Source: Proluteimonas flavola (GTDB taxonomy: Bacteria; Pseudomonadota; Gammaproteobacteria; Xanthomonadales; Xanthomonadaceae). From it: a DNA stretch of 64,000 nt. A program made the position numbers and the translations under genes. The stretch is taken from assembly GCF_021191705.1 (NCBI RefSeq), contig NZ_JAIWPU010000007.1, positions 1 through 64,000 on the forward strand. The letters run 5' to 3'. The notes under the pieces are model-generated. The model ran no database searches. It was not told the DNA's origin and saw only the letters and a program-made list of their open reading frames with translations. The first letter of the stretch is position 1; every line of letters begins with the position of its first letter. This document shows, in pieces, positions 44,351 through 52,636 of the stretch.

Positions 44351-44357
44351 ACGCCGC

Positions 44358-44951
44358 ATGATCAACATCTCCGAAACCGCGCAGACGCATTTCCGCAAGC
44401 TCATCGAGCGCGAGACGTTGCCCGGCCTGGGCGTGCGGCTGTCGGCGGTGCATGCCGGCACCCCGCGCGCCGACGTGCGCCTGGAGTTCGCCGGCAGCGA
44501 CGACCTGCAGGGCGACGAGTGGGCGATCGATTGCGACGGCTTCACGCTGTGGCTCGATGCGCCAAGCGTGCCCTACCTCGATGGCGCCGAGATCGACTAC
44601 GAAAGCCGCGCCACCGGCGGCCAGCTGCAGATCCGCGCGCCGAAGATCAAGGGCGAGGCGCCGCCGGAAGCCGCGTCGCTGGTCGAGCGTGTGCGCTGGG
44701 TCGTCGAGCAGGAAGTCAATCCGCAGCTCGCCCAGCACCGCGGCCACGTCAGTGTGCAGGAAGTGACCGCCGAAGGCGTGGTCGTGCTGCGCTTCGGCGG
44801 CGGCTGCCATGGTTGCGGCCTGGTCGATGTCACCCTGAAGCAGGGCATCGAGAAGACGCTGATGGAGAAGGCGCCGGGCGTGACCGCGGTCCGCGACGCG
44901 ACCGATCACGACACCGGCGACGCGCCGTACATGCCGCGCGACGCGGCCTGA
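44358..44951 (+). CDS. nfuA: Fe-S biogenesis protein NfuA
   Basis: A 197-residue Fe-S carrier. The N-terminal degenerate A-type domain (~1-95) lacks A-type cysteines. The C-terminal Nfu domain holds the cluster-binding motif [19 protein letters not shown], i.e. C-x-x-C. It delivers 4Fe-4S clusters to client enzymes, especially under stress. ATG 44358 is the true start; the frame extends upstream to 44130 without homology. Confidence 0.96.
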   Translation: MINISETAQTHFRKLIERETLPGLGVRLSAVHAGTPRADVRLEFAGSDDLQGDEWAIDCDGFTLWLDAPSVPYLDGAEIDYESRATGGQLQIRAPKIKGEAPPEAASLVERVRWVVEQEVNPQLAQHRGHVSVQEVTAEGVVVLRFGGGCHGCGLVDVTLKQGIEKTLMEKAPGVTAVRDATDHDTGDAPYMPRDAA

Positions 44952-44979
44952 TTCGTCCGGAACCGGCGGCCGCCTCCGG

Positions 44980-46584
44980 ATGTTCACTGCTGCCGACCTG
45001 ATCGACGTGCTGCGCCGCCGGAGGCGCCGTTCGATCCGGCCGGAAGACGCGCCCGAAGGATTCCCGGCAGGCTGGACCCGCTGGTTCGACACGATGCGCG
45101 CGCGCGTCGGCGCGGTGACCGGCGCGACCGCTGATGCGATCGTCGCGGTGCTCGTCGCGCGGCCCGCGCCCCCGCGGCGCAAGGGTCATGTGCCGAAGAA
45201 TGCGCTGGCCGCCTGGATCAGTCTGCTGCATCCGCGCTGGGAACCCGAGCCTCGCGAGCATCGCGGCCCCAAGCGCGTGTCCATGGCGCTCGCGCTGCTG
45301 GCGCAGCTGCTCTGGGTCAGTGGCCTGCTGTTGCTGACCCAGGCCCGTTTCGCATCGCCGGCGCCTGCGGCGCTGGGCGAAGCACACGTGGTGCAGGCCG
45401 TCTTCATCGGTGACGGCACGCCGGAAGATGCGGGCGCCGGCGAGCAAGGCGAGCCGGTTCCGGTCACGGTGGTGCAGGCGTCACCGGCTCCGACGGCGAC
45501 GCCCGTACCGTCGGACGCGCAGCCGGCGCCGACCGCAGCGCAGGACACGTCGACCGCGCAGGATGCCGTGGTCGCGACCGAGCCCGTCGAGCCGGCGGAG
45601 CAGGTGCTGCAGGTCACGCAGACACCGGTGCCGGATATCGACTTCACCCTGCCACCGCCACGCCCCGGTGCCCCGCCGGAGGTCGTTGTGCGTGATCGCC
45701 AGGTCCCCGAGGCGCAGCTGCAGGCCGTCGAGATCCCCGCGTTGCGTACGCCTGCGCCGCTGGCGGACGTCACCGCGCAGCAGCGCGAGGTCGAGGTCGA
45801 AGTCCGAGATCGCAGCGTGCCGCAGCCGACCGAGACCTTGCGCCTGCCGACGCGCGAGGCACCGTCGGTCGTCGTCGATGCGCCCGAGGTTCCGGCACGA
45901 CAGGTCGCCGACGTCGTCGCCCGCGAACGCGCGGTGCCGATGCGCGAAGCGCCTGCGCCCGCCGCCGAGTCGCCCGCGCCCGTTGCCCCCGTCGCGGCGG
46001 CGCCATCGCCACGACCGCCGACACCTGCGCTACCCGGCACGCGCAGCCCTGCGCCGAATCCGACAGCGGGCGCCGGTTCGCGCGCGGGCATGCCGCCGGG
46101 CGCCGCGCCCTCGACCCGCGCCGCCGACGATTGGGGCGACGGCGCCACCGTGCGGGAAGGCGGCCAGCCCGGCAGTCCGTCCGGCCTGCTCGGCGCCGAC
46201 GGCCGACCGCGTCTCGCCGGTGACGGACGGGTCGGTGGTGGCCTGCCGCCGGGCACGGTCACCGAGGATTTCGCCCGCATCGATCGTGAAGGCACCTGGC
46301 TCAAGCGGCCGCCGACCGACTACGAGCCGACGAGCTTCGACCGCTTTTGGACGCCCAGCGAAACCCTGCTGCAGGAATGGGTGCGGCGCAGCGTCAAGAC
46401 CGTGCTGATCCCGATTCCGGGAACCAGCAAGACCGTGCAGTGCAGCGTGGCGCTGCTCATGTTCGGCGGCGCCTGCGGCATCACCGATCCGAACATGCAG
46501 GACGTGGAGACCGACGGTCGCCCGCCACCGGATGTGCCGTGGAAGCCGGAGCTTCAGGAAGACCAGGACAGCCTTGGCGGCTGA
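44980..46584 (+). CDS. Transmembrane repetitive Pro/Val/Ala-rich protein
   Basis: A 534-residue protein. A basic N-terminal ~95 residues (LRRRRRRSIR, PPRRKGHVPK) precedes a TM helix (VSMALALLAQLLWVSGLLLL, ~100-120), so the remainder should be periplasmic. A long low-complexity region (~130-400) has repeated VxVRDRxVP-like units (VVVRDRQVP, VEVRDRSVP, VVARERAVP) and Pro/Ala runs. A compact C-terminal domain (~400-534) has cysteines (KTVQCSVALLMFGGACGI). Layout recalls TonB-like periplasm-spanning proteins, but no TonB C-terminal motif is seen. Annotated in xanthomonads as a transmembrane repetitive protein, as far as I recall. Confidence 0.7.
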   Translation: MFTAADLIDVLRRRRRRSIRPEDAPEGFPAGWTRWFDTMRARVGAVTGATADAIVAVLVARPAPPRRKGHVPKNALAAWISLLHPRWEPEPREHRGPKRVSMALALLAQLLWVSGLLLLTQARFASPAPAALGEAHVVQAVFIGDGTPEDAGAGEQGEPVPVTVVQASPAPTATPVPSDAQPAPTAAQDTSTAQDAVVATEPVEPAEQVLQVTQTPVPDIDFTLPPPRPGAPPEVVVRDRQVPEAQLQAVEIPALRTPAPLADVTAQQREVEVEVRDRSVPQPTETLRLPTREAPSVVVDAPEVPARQVADVVARERAVPMREAPAPAAESPAPVAPVAAAPSPRPPTPALPGTRSPAPNPTAGAGSRAGMPPGAAPSTRAADDWGDGATVREGGQPGSPSGLLGADGRPRLAGDGRVGGGLPPGTVTEDFARIDREGTWLKRPPTDYEPTSFDRFWTPSETLLQEWVRRSVKTVLIPIPGTSKTVQCSVALLMFGGACGITDPNMQDVETDGRPPPDVPWKPELQEDQDSLGG

Positions 46585-46942
46585 TGGACGGCGTCCGCCA
46601 TCTGTTCGCAGCGTGTCAGCGCGCTGATACTCGGAACGTTCGTCACTCCTGCGCAGGCGGGAGCCCATGGACGTTGCTTCGCGCTCTCGCTTTAGCTGCG
46701 GCTTTTGATTTGGCTTTTGCTTCGCTTGGATTTTGCTCGGCTCGCTCTACGGCTCGATTCAAGTCAAAGGCTGAAAGCCAAAGCCGAGCCAAAGCAGTTA
46801 AAGACACAGGCCCGCCTCGGGACCAGGCCGAAACCTGGTCAGATCAAATCAAAGAAAGCCCCTCAGGGCGAGACTGGCGCATGCTCGCCGAAACGGACAC
46901 GCGGCCATCAGGCAGCGCGAAAACAGCGCCGCCGCACCGCGC
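46585..46942. other. Gene-free interval with lower GC and repetitive GCTTTT/GGCT motifs
   Basis: A 358-bp gap between convergent genes. Around 46644-46663 a CTCCTGC...GGCGGGAG palindrome resembles common xanthomonad extragenic repeats. From ~46677 to ~46790 the DNA is locally AT-rich, with repeated GGCTTTTG and GGCTCG words and, on the right, their rough complements (AAAGCCAAAGCCGAGCC in part). I see no plausible reading frame with a ribosome site. Confidence 0.45.
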
Positions 46943-47368
46943 TCAGCGGTCGTGCGCCCCGCGCAGATCGCGCAGCTGGCTCGGCTGCGCCGCGAAATAC
47001 ACGGCGAGATCCGCGATCTGCTGGTCGCTCAGGCCGGTGGCCTGCTGCGACATCAGCGCGTGTTCGCGGTCGCCGTCGCGGTAGGCTTGCAGCGCGTGCG
47101 CGAGGTAGTCGCGGAACTGGCCGCCGAGCTTCGGATAGGTCGGATCGATCGGTTCGTTGCCGCCGGCGCCGTGGCAGTCGATACAGGTCTGGCCGGTGGC
47201 CGCGCTCTTGACGTTGGCGGCCTGTTCGCCGGCTTCGGCGGTGCCCGACGGCAGTCCCGCGGACGAACTGCGCGCCGGCTGGGCCTCGGGATCGTGCGAC
47301 TGGCCACCGCAGGCGGCCAGCAGGCCGGCGAGCAGGAGGGCGGGCAGGGCGCGGGCCGGTCGGAACAT
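46943..47368 (-). CDS. Monohaem c-type cytochrome (c4/c553-like), lipoprotein
   Basis: A 141-residue protein. LLLAGLLAAC gives a lipobox with Cys20. After a Ser/Ala/Gly linker comes the haem site C62-I-D-C65-H66 in GQTCIDCHGAGGN, followed by YPKLGGQFRDYLAHALQAYRDGDREHALMSQQATGLSDQQIADLAVYFA (in parts), with Met in HALMSQ as the sixth ligand. This is one half of a cytochrome c4-type fold. It lies 8 bp after the second cytochrome gene on the same strand. An electron carrier to a terminal oxidase is likely. Confidence 0.9.
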   Translation of the reverse strand: MFRPARALPALLLAGLLAACGGQSHDPEAQPARSSSAGLPSGTAEAGEQAANVKSAATGQTCIDCHGAGGNEPIDPTYPKLGGQFRDYLAHALQAYRDGDREHALMSQQATGLSDQQIADLAVYFAAQPSQLRDLRGAHDR

Positions 47369-47376
47369 GGCGCCGC

Positions 47377-47757
47377 TCACTTGGTCAGCTCCGAAAGGAA
47401 GGCGGCGATGTCGGCGATGTCCTGGTCGGTGAAGCTCTGCGCCTGCGCCTGCATCGTCGGGTGACGACGCGTGCCGCGCTTGTATTCGTGCAGGGCGTTG
47501 ACCAGGTACTCGCGCGACTGGCCGCCGATCTTCGGCACATGGTAGTGCGGATAGACGTTGCGGTAGCCGTCGATGCCGTGGCAGCCCTGGCAGGTGTAGG
47601 TCAGCTGGCGGCCGGTCGCCGCGTCGCCGCTCAGCGGTGCATTGGTGGCCGGGGCCTCGGTGACGGGGGCAGCGGGCGCGTTGGCTTCCTGCGCCGAAGC
47701 CGTCAGGACGGGCAGAGCTAGAACGAAGCAGGCGGCGAGCATCAGCAGTCGCGTCAT
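47377..47757 (-). CDS. Monohaem c-type cytochrome (c4/c553-like), periplasmic
   Basis: A 126-residue protein with a cleavable signal peptide (MLAACFVLALPVLTASAQ). The haem motif C56-Q-G-C59-H60 is followed by VPKIGGQSREYLVNALHEYKRGTRRHPTMQAQAQSFTDQDIADIAAFLSEL (in parts), with Met in HPTMQ as the likely axial ligand. It is closely similar in layout to the downstream cytochrome, so the two look like an ancient duplication or a split dihaem c4. Start ATG 47757; the longer frame from 47964 lacks a signal peptide. Confidence 0.9.
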   Translation of the reverse strand: MTRLLMLAACFVLALPVLTASAQEANAPAAPVTEAPATNAPLSGDAATGRQLTYTCQGCHGIDGYRNVYPHYHVPKIGGQSREYLVNALHEYKRGTRRHPTMQAQAQSFTDQDIADIAAFLSELTK

Positions 47758-48011
47758 CGGGGTATCCGCAATCCTGAATGGCTGAAAGTGCTGTCTGGGA
47801 AGCGTGATGCCGTTGCGACCATGCCCCACAGGCGCGTCTTGCATGAACCGGTGCACAACCGGGCCAGTATAGCCACGGCCGTGCCGCAAACCCAATGCGC
47901 TGCACCATCGCGCTGGCCACGACCGGAGGTCACCATGACCTATGGCGCATTCGATGTCATGCACTGGTGATATACCTTGCTACAACACCGTAGGGGTCAC
48001 ATCGAATCCAC

Positions 48012-49130
48012 ATGTCCACACCGCATGCCTTCGCGTCCGCGGGACGCGTCCTGACTGGCGTCATTCTCGTGTCCGCCGCCCTTGGCCTGTCCGCGTGCAA
48101 GGGAGGTGGCGACGCCCAGGCCAAGCCTGCCGACACCGCCGCGGCACCGGTCCCGGTGGAAACGGTGGCGGTCGCGCGCCGCAGCGTCGCAGCCAGCTAT
48201 GTGGGGACGGCCGCGCTGGAAGTCCCACGCGGCGCCGACGTGGTCGCCAAGACCTCGGGTATCGCGCTCGAAGTGCTGGTCGAGGAAGGCGACGCGGTCC
48301 GTGCGGGTCAGCCGCTGGTGCGGCTCGACCCCGATCGCGCACGTCTGGCCGTGCTGCAGAGCCGCGCGACGATGGGCAAGCTGGAGAACAGCTACAAGCG
48401 CGCGCAGCAGCTGGTGGGCCAGCAGATGATCAGCGCCAACGATCTGGACCAGATCAGGTTCGATCTCGACACCGCGCGTGCGCAGCACGAGATGGCGCAG
48501 CTCGAACTGTCCTACACCACAGTGACCGCGCCGATCTCCGGCGTGATCTCGCAGCGCATGATCCGCACCGGAAATTTCGTGCAGATCAACACGCCGATCT
48601 TCAGCATCGTCGACAACGCGCGCATCGAAGCCACGCTCAACGTGCCCGAGCGCGAACTGCGCGTGCTCAAGCGCGGCCAGCCGGTGCGCCTGCAGGTCGA
48701 TGCGCTGCCGGGCGAGAGCTTCGAAGGCGTGGTCGAGCGCGTCGCGCCGATCGTGGAATCGCGCAGCGGCACCTTCCGCGTGGTCACCGCGTTCGCCGGC
48801 AACGCGATGCTGCGCGCCGGCATGTTCGGCCGCATCCACATCGATTACGACCAGCGCGCCGATGCGCTGGTGATCCCGCGCAGCGCGCTGCTCGACGAAG
48901 GCGACGAGACCGCGGTCTACACCGTGCAGGGCGGCAAGGCGGTGCGCGTGCCGGTCGAACTCGGCTACATCGACGGCAGCCTGATCGAGGTCCGCAGCGG
49001 TCTCGAAGACGGCGATCCCGTGGTCACGGCCGGCAAGGTCGCGCTGCGCGAAGGCAGCACGGTGCAGGTGATCGGTGAGGGACCGGTTGCAGCCACGCCT
49101 GCCGCCGACGCCCAGAGCGAAGCGAAGTAA
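48012..49130 (+). CDS. RND efflux periplasmic adaptor (membrane fusion protein)
   Basis: A 372-residue MFP. The signal peptide ends in a lipobox (ALGLSAC, Cys29). The order is barrel-sandwich/lipoyl half (DVVAKTSGIALEVLVEEGDAVRAGQPLVRLD), a short alpha hairpin (LAVLQSRATMGKLENSYKRAQQLV), second lipoyl half (LSYTTVTAPISGVISQRMIRTGNFV), beta-barrel and membrane-proximal domain. It bridges the RND pump to an outer-membrane channel. Its TAA stop overlaps the ATG of the first permease (TAATG). No TolC-type gene is in the cluster. Confidence 0.94.
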   Translation: MSTPHAFASAGRVLTGVILVSAALGLSACKGGGDAQAKPADTAAAPVPVETVAVARRSVAASYVGTAALEVPRGADVVAKTSGIALEVLVEEGDAVRAGQPLVRLDPDRARLAVLQSRATMGKLENSYKRAQQLVGQQMISANDLDQIRFDLDTARAQHEMAQLELSYTTVTAPISGVISQRMIRTGNFVQINTPIFSIVDNARIEATLNVPERELRVLKRGQPVRLQVDALPGESFEGVVERVAPIVESRSGTFRVVTAFAGNAMLRAGMFGRIHIDYDQRADALVIPRSALLDEGDETAVYTVQGGKAVRVPVELGYIDGSLIEVRSGLEDGDPVVTAGKVALREGSTVQVIGEGPVAATPAADAQSEAK

Positions 49131-52100
49131 TGGCCGGCGCGCCGCACGACGGCCCCGCCGGCGACGGCCCGGCCGCGGATCCGCACGCCGCGCCGCCGGG
49201 ACGGTTCGATCTCGTCGAGTTCTCCACGCGTCGCCGGGTGACGGTGTGGATGGTCGCGATCAGCCTGATGCTGTTCGGCCTGATCGCGCTGACCAACCTC
49301 AAGGTCAACCTGCTGCCCGACCTCAGCTATCCCACGCTGACCGTGCGCACCGAGTACACCGGCGCAGCGCCGTCGGAGATCGAGACGCTGGTCAGCGAGC
49401 CGGTCGAAGAAGCCGTCGGCGTGGTCAAGGGCGTGCGCAAGCTGCGCTCGATCTCGCGCACCGGCCAGAGCGACGTGGTGCTGGAGTTCGCCTGGGGGAC
49501 CGACATGGACCAGGCCAGCCTGGAGGTGCGCGACAAGCTCGAAACCCTGTCGCTGCCGCTGGAGGTCACGCCGCCGGTGCTGCTGCGCTTCAATCCTTCG
49601 ACCGAACCGATCCTGCGCCTCGCGCTGACCGCGGGCGAGAAGGGCGACGCGGTCGACGAACTCACGCGCATGCGTCGCTACGCCGACGACGACCTGAAGA
49701 AGAAGATCGAGCCCGTCCTCGGCGTGGCCGCGGTCAAGGTCGGCGGCGGTTTCGAGGACGAAGTGCAGGTCGATCTCGACCTGCAGCAGATGGCGCGTAT
49801 CGGCCTGCCGATCGAGAATGTGATCCAGCGCCTGCAGCAGGAGAACATCAACCTGTCCGGCGGTCGGCTCGACCAGGGCACGCAGCGGTATCTCGTGCGC
49901 ACGGTCAACCAGTTCTCGAGCGTCGAGCAGATCGGCGAGATGCTGGTCGCCACGCAGTCGGGTGGCGACGACAGCGCCGCGAGCGCGGCGCAGCAGATGG
50001 CGGCGATCGCCGCGGCCAGCGGATCGCAGGCGGTGCTCGCAGCCGCCGCGTCGGTGCAGAGCGCCTCGGGTGCGGGCAGCACGACGATCGCCGGCGGCCG
50101 CGCGATCCGTCTGCGCGACATCGCCACCGTGCGCCAGGGGTTCAAGGAACGCGAAAGCATCATCCGGCTCGGCGGCGCCGAGGCGGTGGAGCTGGCGATC
50201 TACAAGGAGGGCGACGCGAACACGGTGTCGACCGCCGATGCGGTGCAGGCGCGGCTGGACGTGATCCGCAAGGAACTGCCGCCGGACATGACGCTGACCG
50301 TCGTCGACGACCAGTCGAAGTTCGTGCGCGCCGCGATCCACGACGTGCGCACCGACGCGCTGATCGGCGGCACGCTGGCCGTGCTGATCATCTTCCTGTT
50401 CCTGCGCAACGGCTGGAGCACGCTGGTGGTGAGCCTGTCGCTGCCGGTGTCGATCATCACCACGTTCTTCTTCATGGACCAACTGGGGCTGAGCCTCAAC
50501 GTCATGTCGCTGGGCGGTCTGGCGCTGGCGACGGGTCTGGTGGTCGACGACTCGATCGTCGTGCTCGAAAGCATCGAAAAGGCGCGCGAACGCGGGCTCG
50601 GGATACTCGAGGCCGCGATCACCGGTACGCGCGAAGTCGGCATGGCCGTCGTCGCATCGACGCTGACGATCATCGCGGTGTTTCTGCCGCTGGTGTTCGT
50701 CGAGGGCATCGCAGGCCAGCTGTTCCGCGACCAGGCGCTGACGATCGCGATCGCGGTCGGCGTGTCGCTGCTGGTGGCGATGACGCTGATCCCGATGTTG
50801 GCCTCGCTCAAGGGTCGGCCGCCGCTGGCGTTCCCGGAAGAAGCGCCGCATCCGCAGTGGCGCCCGGAAAGGCGTTGGCAGAAGCCGCTTGCGGCGACCG
50901 GTCGCGGCATCGGCGCCGGCGTCCGCGGCGTGCTGTTCGGCATCGTCTGGACGGTGGTGCGCGTGTGGCGCTTCGTGTCGGGCGGCATCGGTCGGGTCAT
51001 GGGCCGCGCCAGCGATCTGGCGATGGCGCCCTACACCCGCGCCGAACGCAGCTACCTGAAAATGCTGCCGGCCGCGCTCGCGCGTCCGTGGCTGGTGCTG
51101 GGCACCGCGACCGCGGTGTTCCTGGCCAGCATGCTGGCGGTGCCGCTGCTCGGCACCGACCTGATTCCGCAGCTGGCGCAGGACCGCTTCGAGATGACCG
51201 CCAAGCTGCCGCCGGGCACGCCGCTGCGCGAGACCGACCGCATCATGCGCGAGGTGCAGCAGGCGCACGCCGGCGACGATGGCGTGGAACTGCTGTTCGG
51301 CGTCAGTGGCAGCGGCACGCGGCTCGATGCCAATCCGACCGAGAGCGGCGAGAACATCGGCAAGCTGAGCATCGTCATGAGCGGTGGCGGCAGTCGCGAG
51401 TTCGAGGCGCAGCAGACCGAACGCCTGCGCGAAACGATGCAGAAGTATCCGGGCGTCGCTGTCGATTTCGCCCGCCCGCAGATCTTCAGCTTCTCCACGC
51501 CGCTGGAGATCGAACTGCGCGGGCAGGACCTCGACGGTCTGGCGAAGGCCGGCCAGCGCATGGCCGAGATGCTGCGGGCCAACCCGCATTACGCCGACGT
51601 CAAGAGCACGGTGGAGCAGGGCTTCCCCGAGATCCAGATCGTGTTCGACCAGGAACGCGCAGGCGCCTTCGGCCTGACCACGCGGCAGATCGCCGATGCG
51701 GTGGTGCGCGCGGTGCGCGGCGAAGTCGCCACGCGCTACAACTTCCGCGACCGCAAGATCGACGTGCTGGTGCGTGCGCAGGAGCGCGAACGCGACTCGG
51801 TCGACCGCATCCGCAACCTGATCGTCAATCCGGGCAGCGCGTCGCCGGTGCGGCTCGATTCGGTGGCCAATGTCGTCGCGACGGTCGGACCGAGCGAAAT
51901 CCACCGTGCCGACCAGGTGCGCGTGGCGGTCGTGTCGGCGAACCTGCGCGGTATCGACCTGGGCACCGCCATGCGCGAAGTGCGGCAGATGGTCGCCGAG
52001 AATCCGCTCGGTCCCGAAGTCGGTCTGCACATCGGTGGCCAGGGCGAAGAGCTGGCGGAGTCGATGCGCTCGCTGCTGATGGCGTTCGCACTGGCGATCT

Positions 52101-52636
52101 TCCTGGTCTATCTGGTGATGGCCTCGCAGTTCGAGTCGCTGCTGCACCCGTTCGTGATCCTGTTCACCATCCCGCTGGCGATGGTCGGCGCGATCGGCGC
52201 ACTGCTGCTGACCGGCAACACGATCTCCGTGGTCGCCTTCATCGGCCTGATCCTGATGGTGGGTCTGGTGGTGAAGAACGCGATCATCCTGATCGACAAG
52301 GTCAACCAGTTGCGCGAGGCCGGCGTGGCGAAGCGCGACGCGCTGGTCGACGGCGCGCGCTCGCGCCTGCGGCCGATCATCATGACCACGCTGTCGACGC
52401 TGTTCGGCTTCCTGCCGCTGGCACTGGCCTTCGGTGACGGCGCGGAAGTGCGCTCGCCGATGGCGATCGTGGTGATGGGCGGCCTGGCGGTGTCGACGGT
52501 ACTCACCCTGCTGGTGATCCCGGTGGTCTACGACCTGCTGGACCGCAAGTCCGATGCGTACTACGCCGAACGCGGCCGCCGCGCGCGTCTGGGCGCCGCC
52601 GCCGAGCATCCCGATGCGGAGGCCCGCGCGACATGA
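49130..52636 (+). CDS. RND efflux permease, first of a tandem pair (HAE1-like, with insertions)
   Basis: A 1168-residue RND pump, ~120 residues longer than usual. It has 12 TM helices and two large periplasmic loops. TM4 carries the proton-relay pair D473-D474 (GLVVDDSIVVLESI). Extra sequence lies at ~278-323, an Ala/Ser/Gly/Gln-rich stretch before GGRAIRLRDIATVRQGF, and at ~564-644, between the two halves, an added amphipathic/hydrophobic region with VRGVLFGIVWTVVRVWRF. It probably exports hydrophobic drugs with the upstream adaptor. Its stop overlaps the next permease by ATGA. Confidence 0.93.
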   Translation: MAGAPHDGPAGDGPAADPHAAPPGRFDLVEFSTRRRVTVWMVAISLMLFGLIALTNLKVNLLPDLSYPTLTVRTEYTGAAPSEIETLVSEPVEEAVGVVKGVRKLRSISRTGQSDVVLEFAWGTDMDQASLEVRDKLETLSLPLEVTPPVLLRFNPSTEPILRLALTAGEKGDAVDELTRMRRYADDDLKKKIEPVLGVAAVKVGGGFEDEVQVDLDLQQMARIGLPIENVIQRLQQENINLSGGRLDQGTQRYLVRTVNQFSSVEQIGEMLVATQSGGDDSAASAAQQMAAIAAASGSQAVLAAAASVQSASGAGSTTIAGGRAIRLRDIATVRQGFKERESIIRLGGAEAVELAIYKEGDANTVSTADAVQARLDVIRKELPPDMTLTVVDDQSKFVRAAIHDVRTDALIGGTLAVLIIFLFLRNGWSTLVVSLSLPVSIITTFFFMDQLGLSLNVMSLGGLALATGLVVDDSIVVLESIEKARERGLGILEAAITGTREVGMAVVASTLTIIAVFLPLVFVEGIAGQLFRDQALTIAIAVGVSLLVAMTLIPMLASLKGRPPLAFPEEAPHPQWRPERRWQKPLAATGRGIGAGVRGVLFGIVWTVVRVWRFVSGGIGRVMGRASDLAMAPYTRAERSYLKMLPAALARPWLVLGTATAVFLASMLAVPLLGTDLIPQLAQDRFEMTAKLPPGTPLRETDRIMREVQQAHAGDDGVELLFGVSGSGTRLDANPTESGENIGKLSIVMSGGGSREFEAQQTERLRETMQKYPGVAVDFARPQIFSFSTPLEIELRGQDLDGLAKAGQRMAEMLRANPHYADVKSTVEQGFPEIQIVFDQERAGAFGLTTRQIADAVVRAVRGEVATRYNFRDRKIDVLVRAQERERDSVDRIRNLIVNPGSASPVRLDSVANVVATVGPSEIHRADQVRVAVVSANLRGIDLGTAMREVRQMVAENPLGPEVGLHIGGQGEELAESMRSLLMAFALAIFLVYLVMASQFESLLHPFVILFTIPLAMVGAIGALLLTGNTISVVAFIGLILMVGLVVKNAIILIDKVNQLREAGVAKRDALVDGARSRLRPIIMTTLSTLFGFLPLALAFGDGAEVRSPMAIVVMGGLAVSTVLTLLVIPVVYDLLDRKSDAYYAERGRRARLGAAAEHPDAEARAT

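Noticed and set aside
48965..52609. A 1214-codon open frame on the minus strand opposite the first RND permease
   Set aside because: The translation is His/Arg/Gln/Asp-rich low-complexity text typical of antisense frames in GC-rich genes, and the plus strand encodes a clear RND pump.
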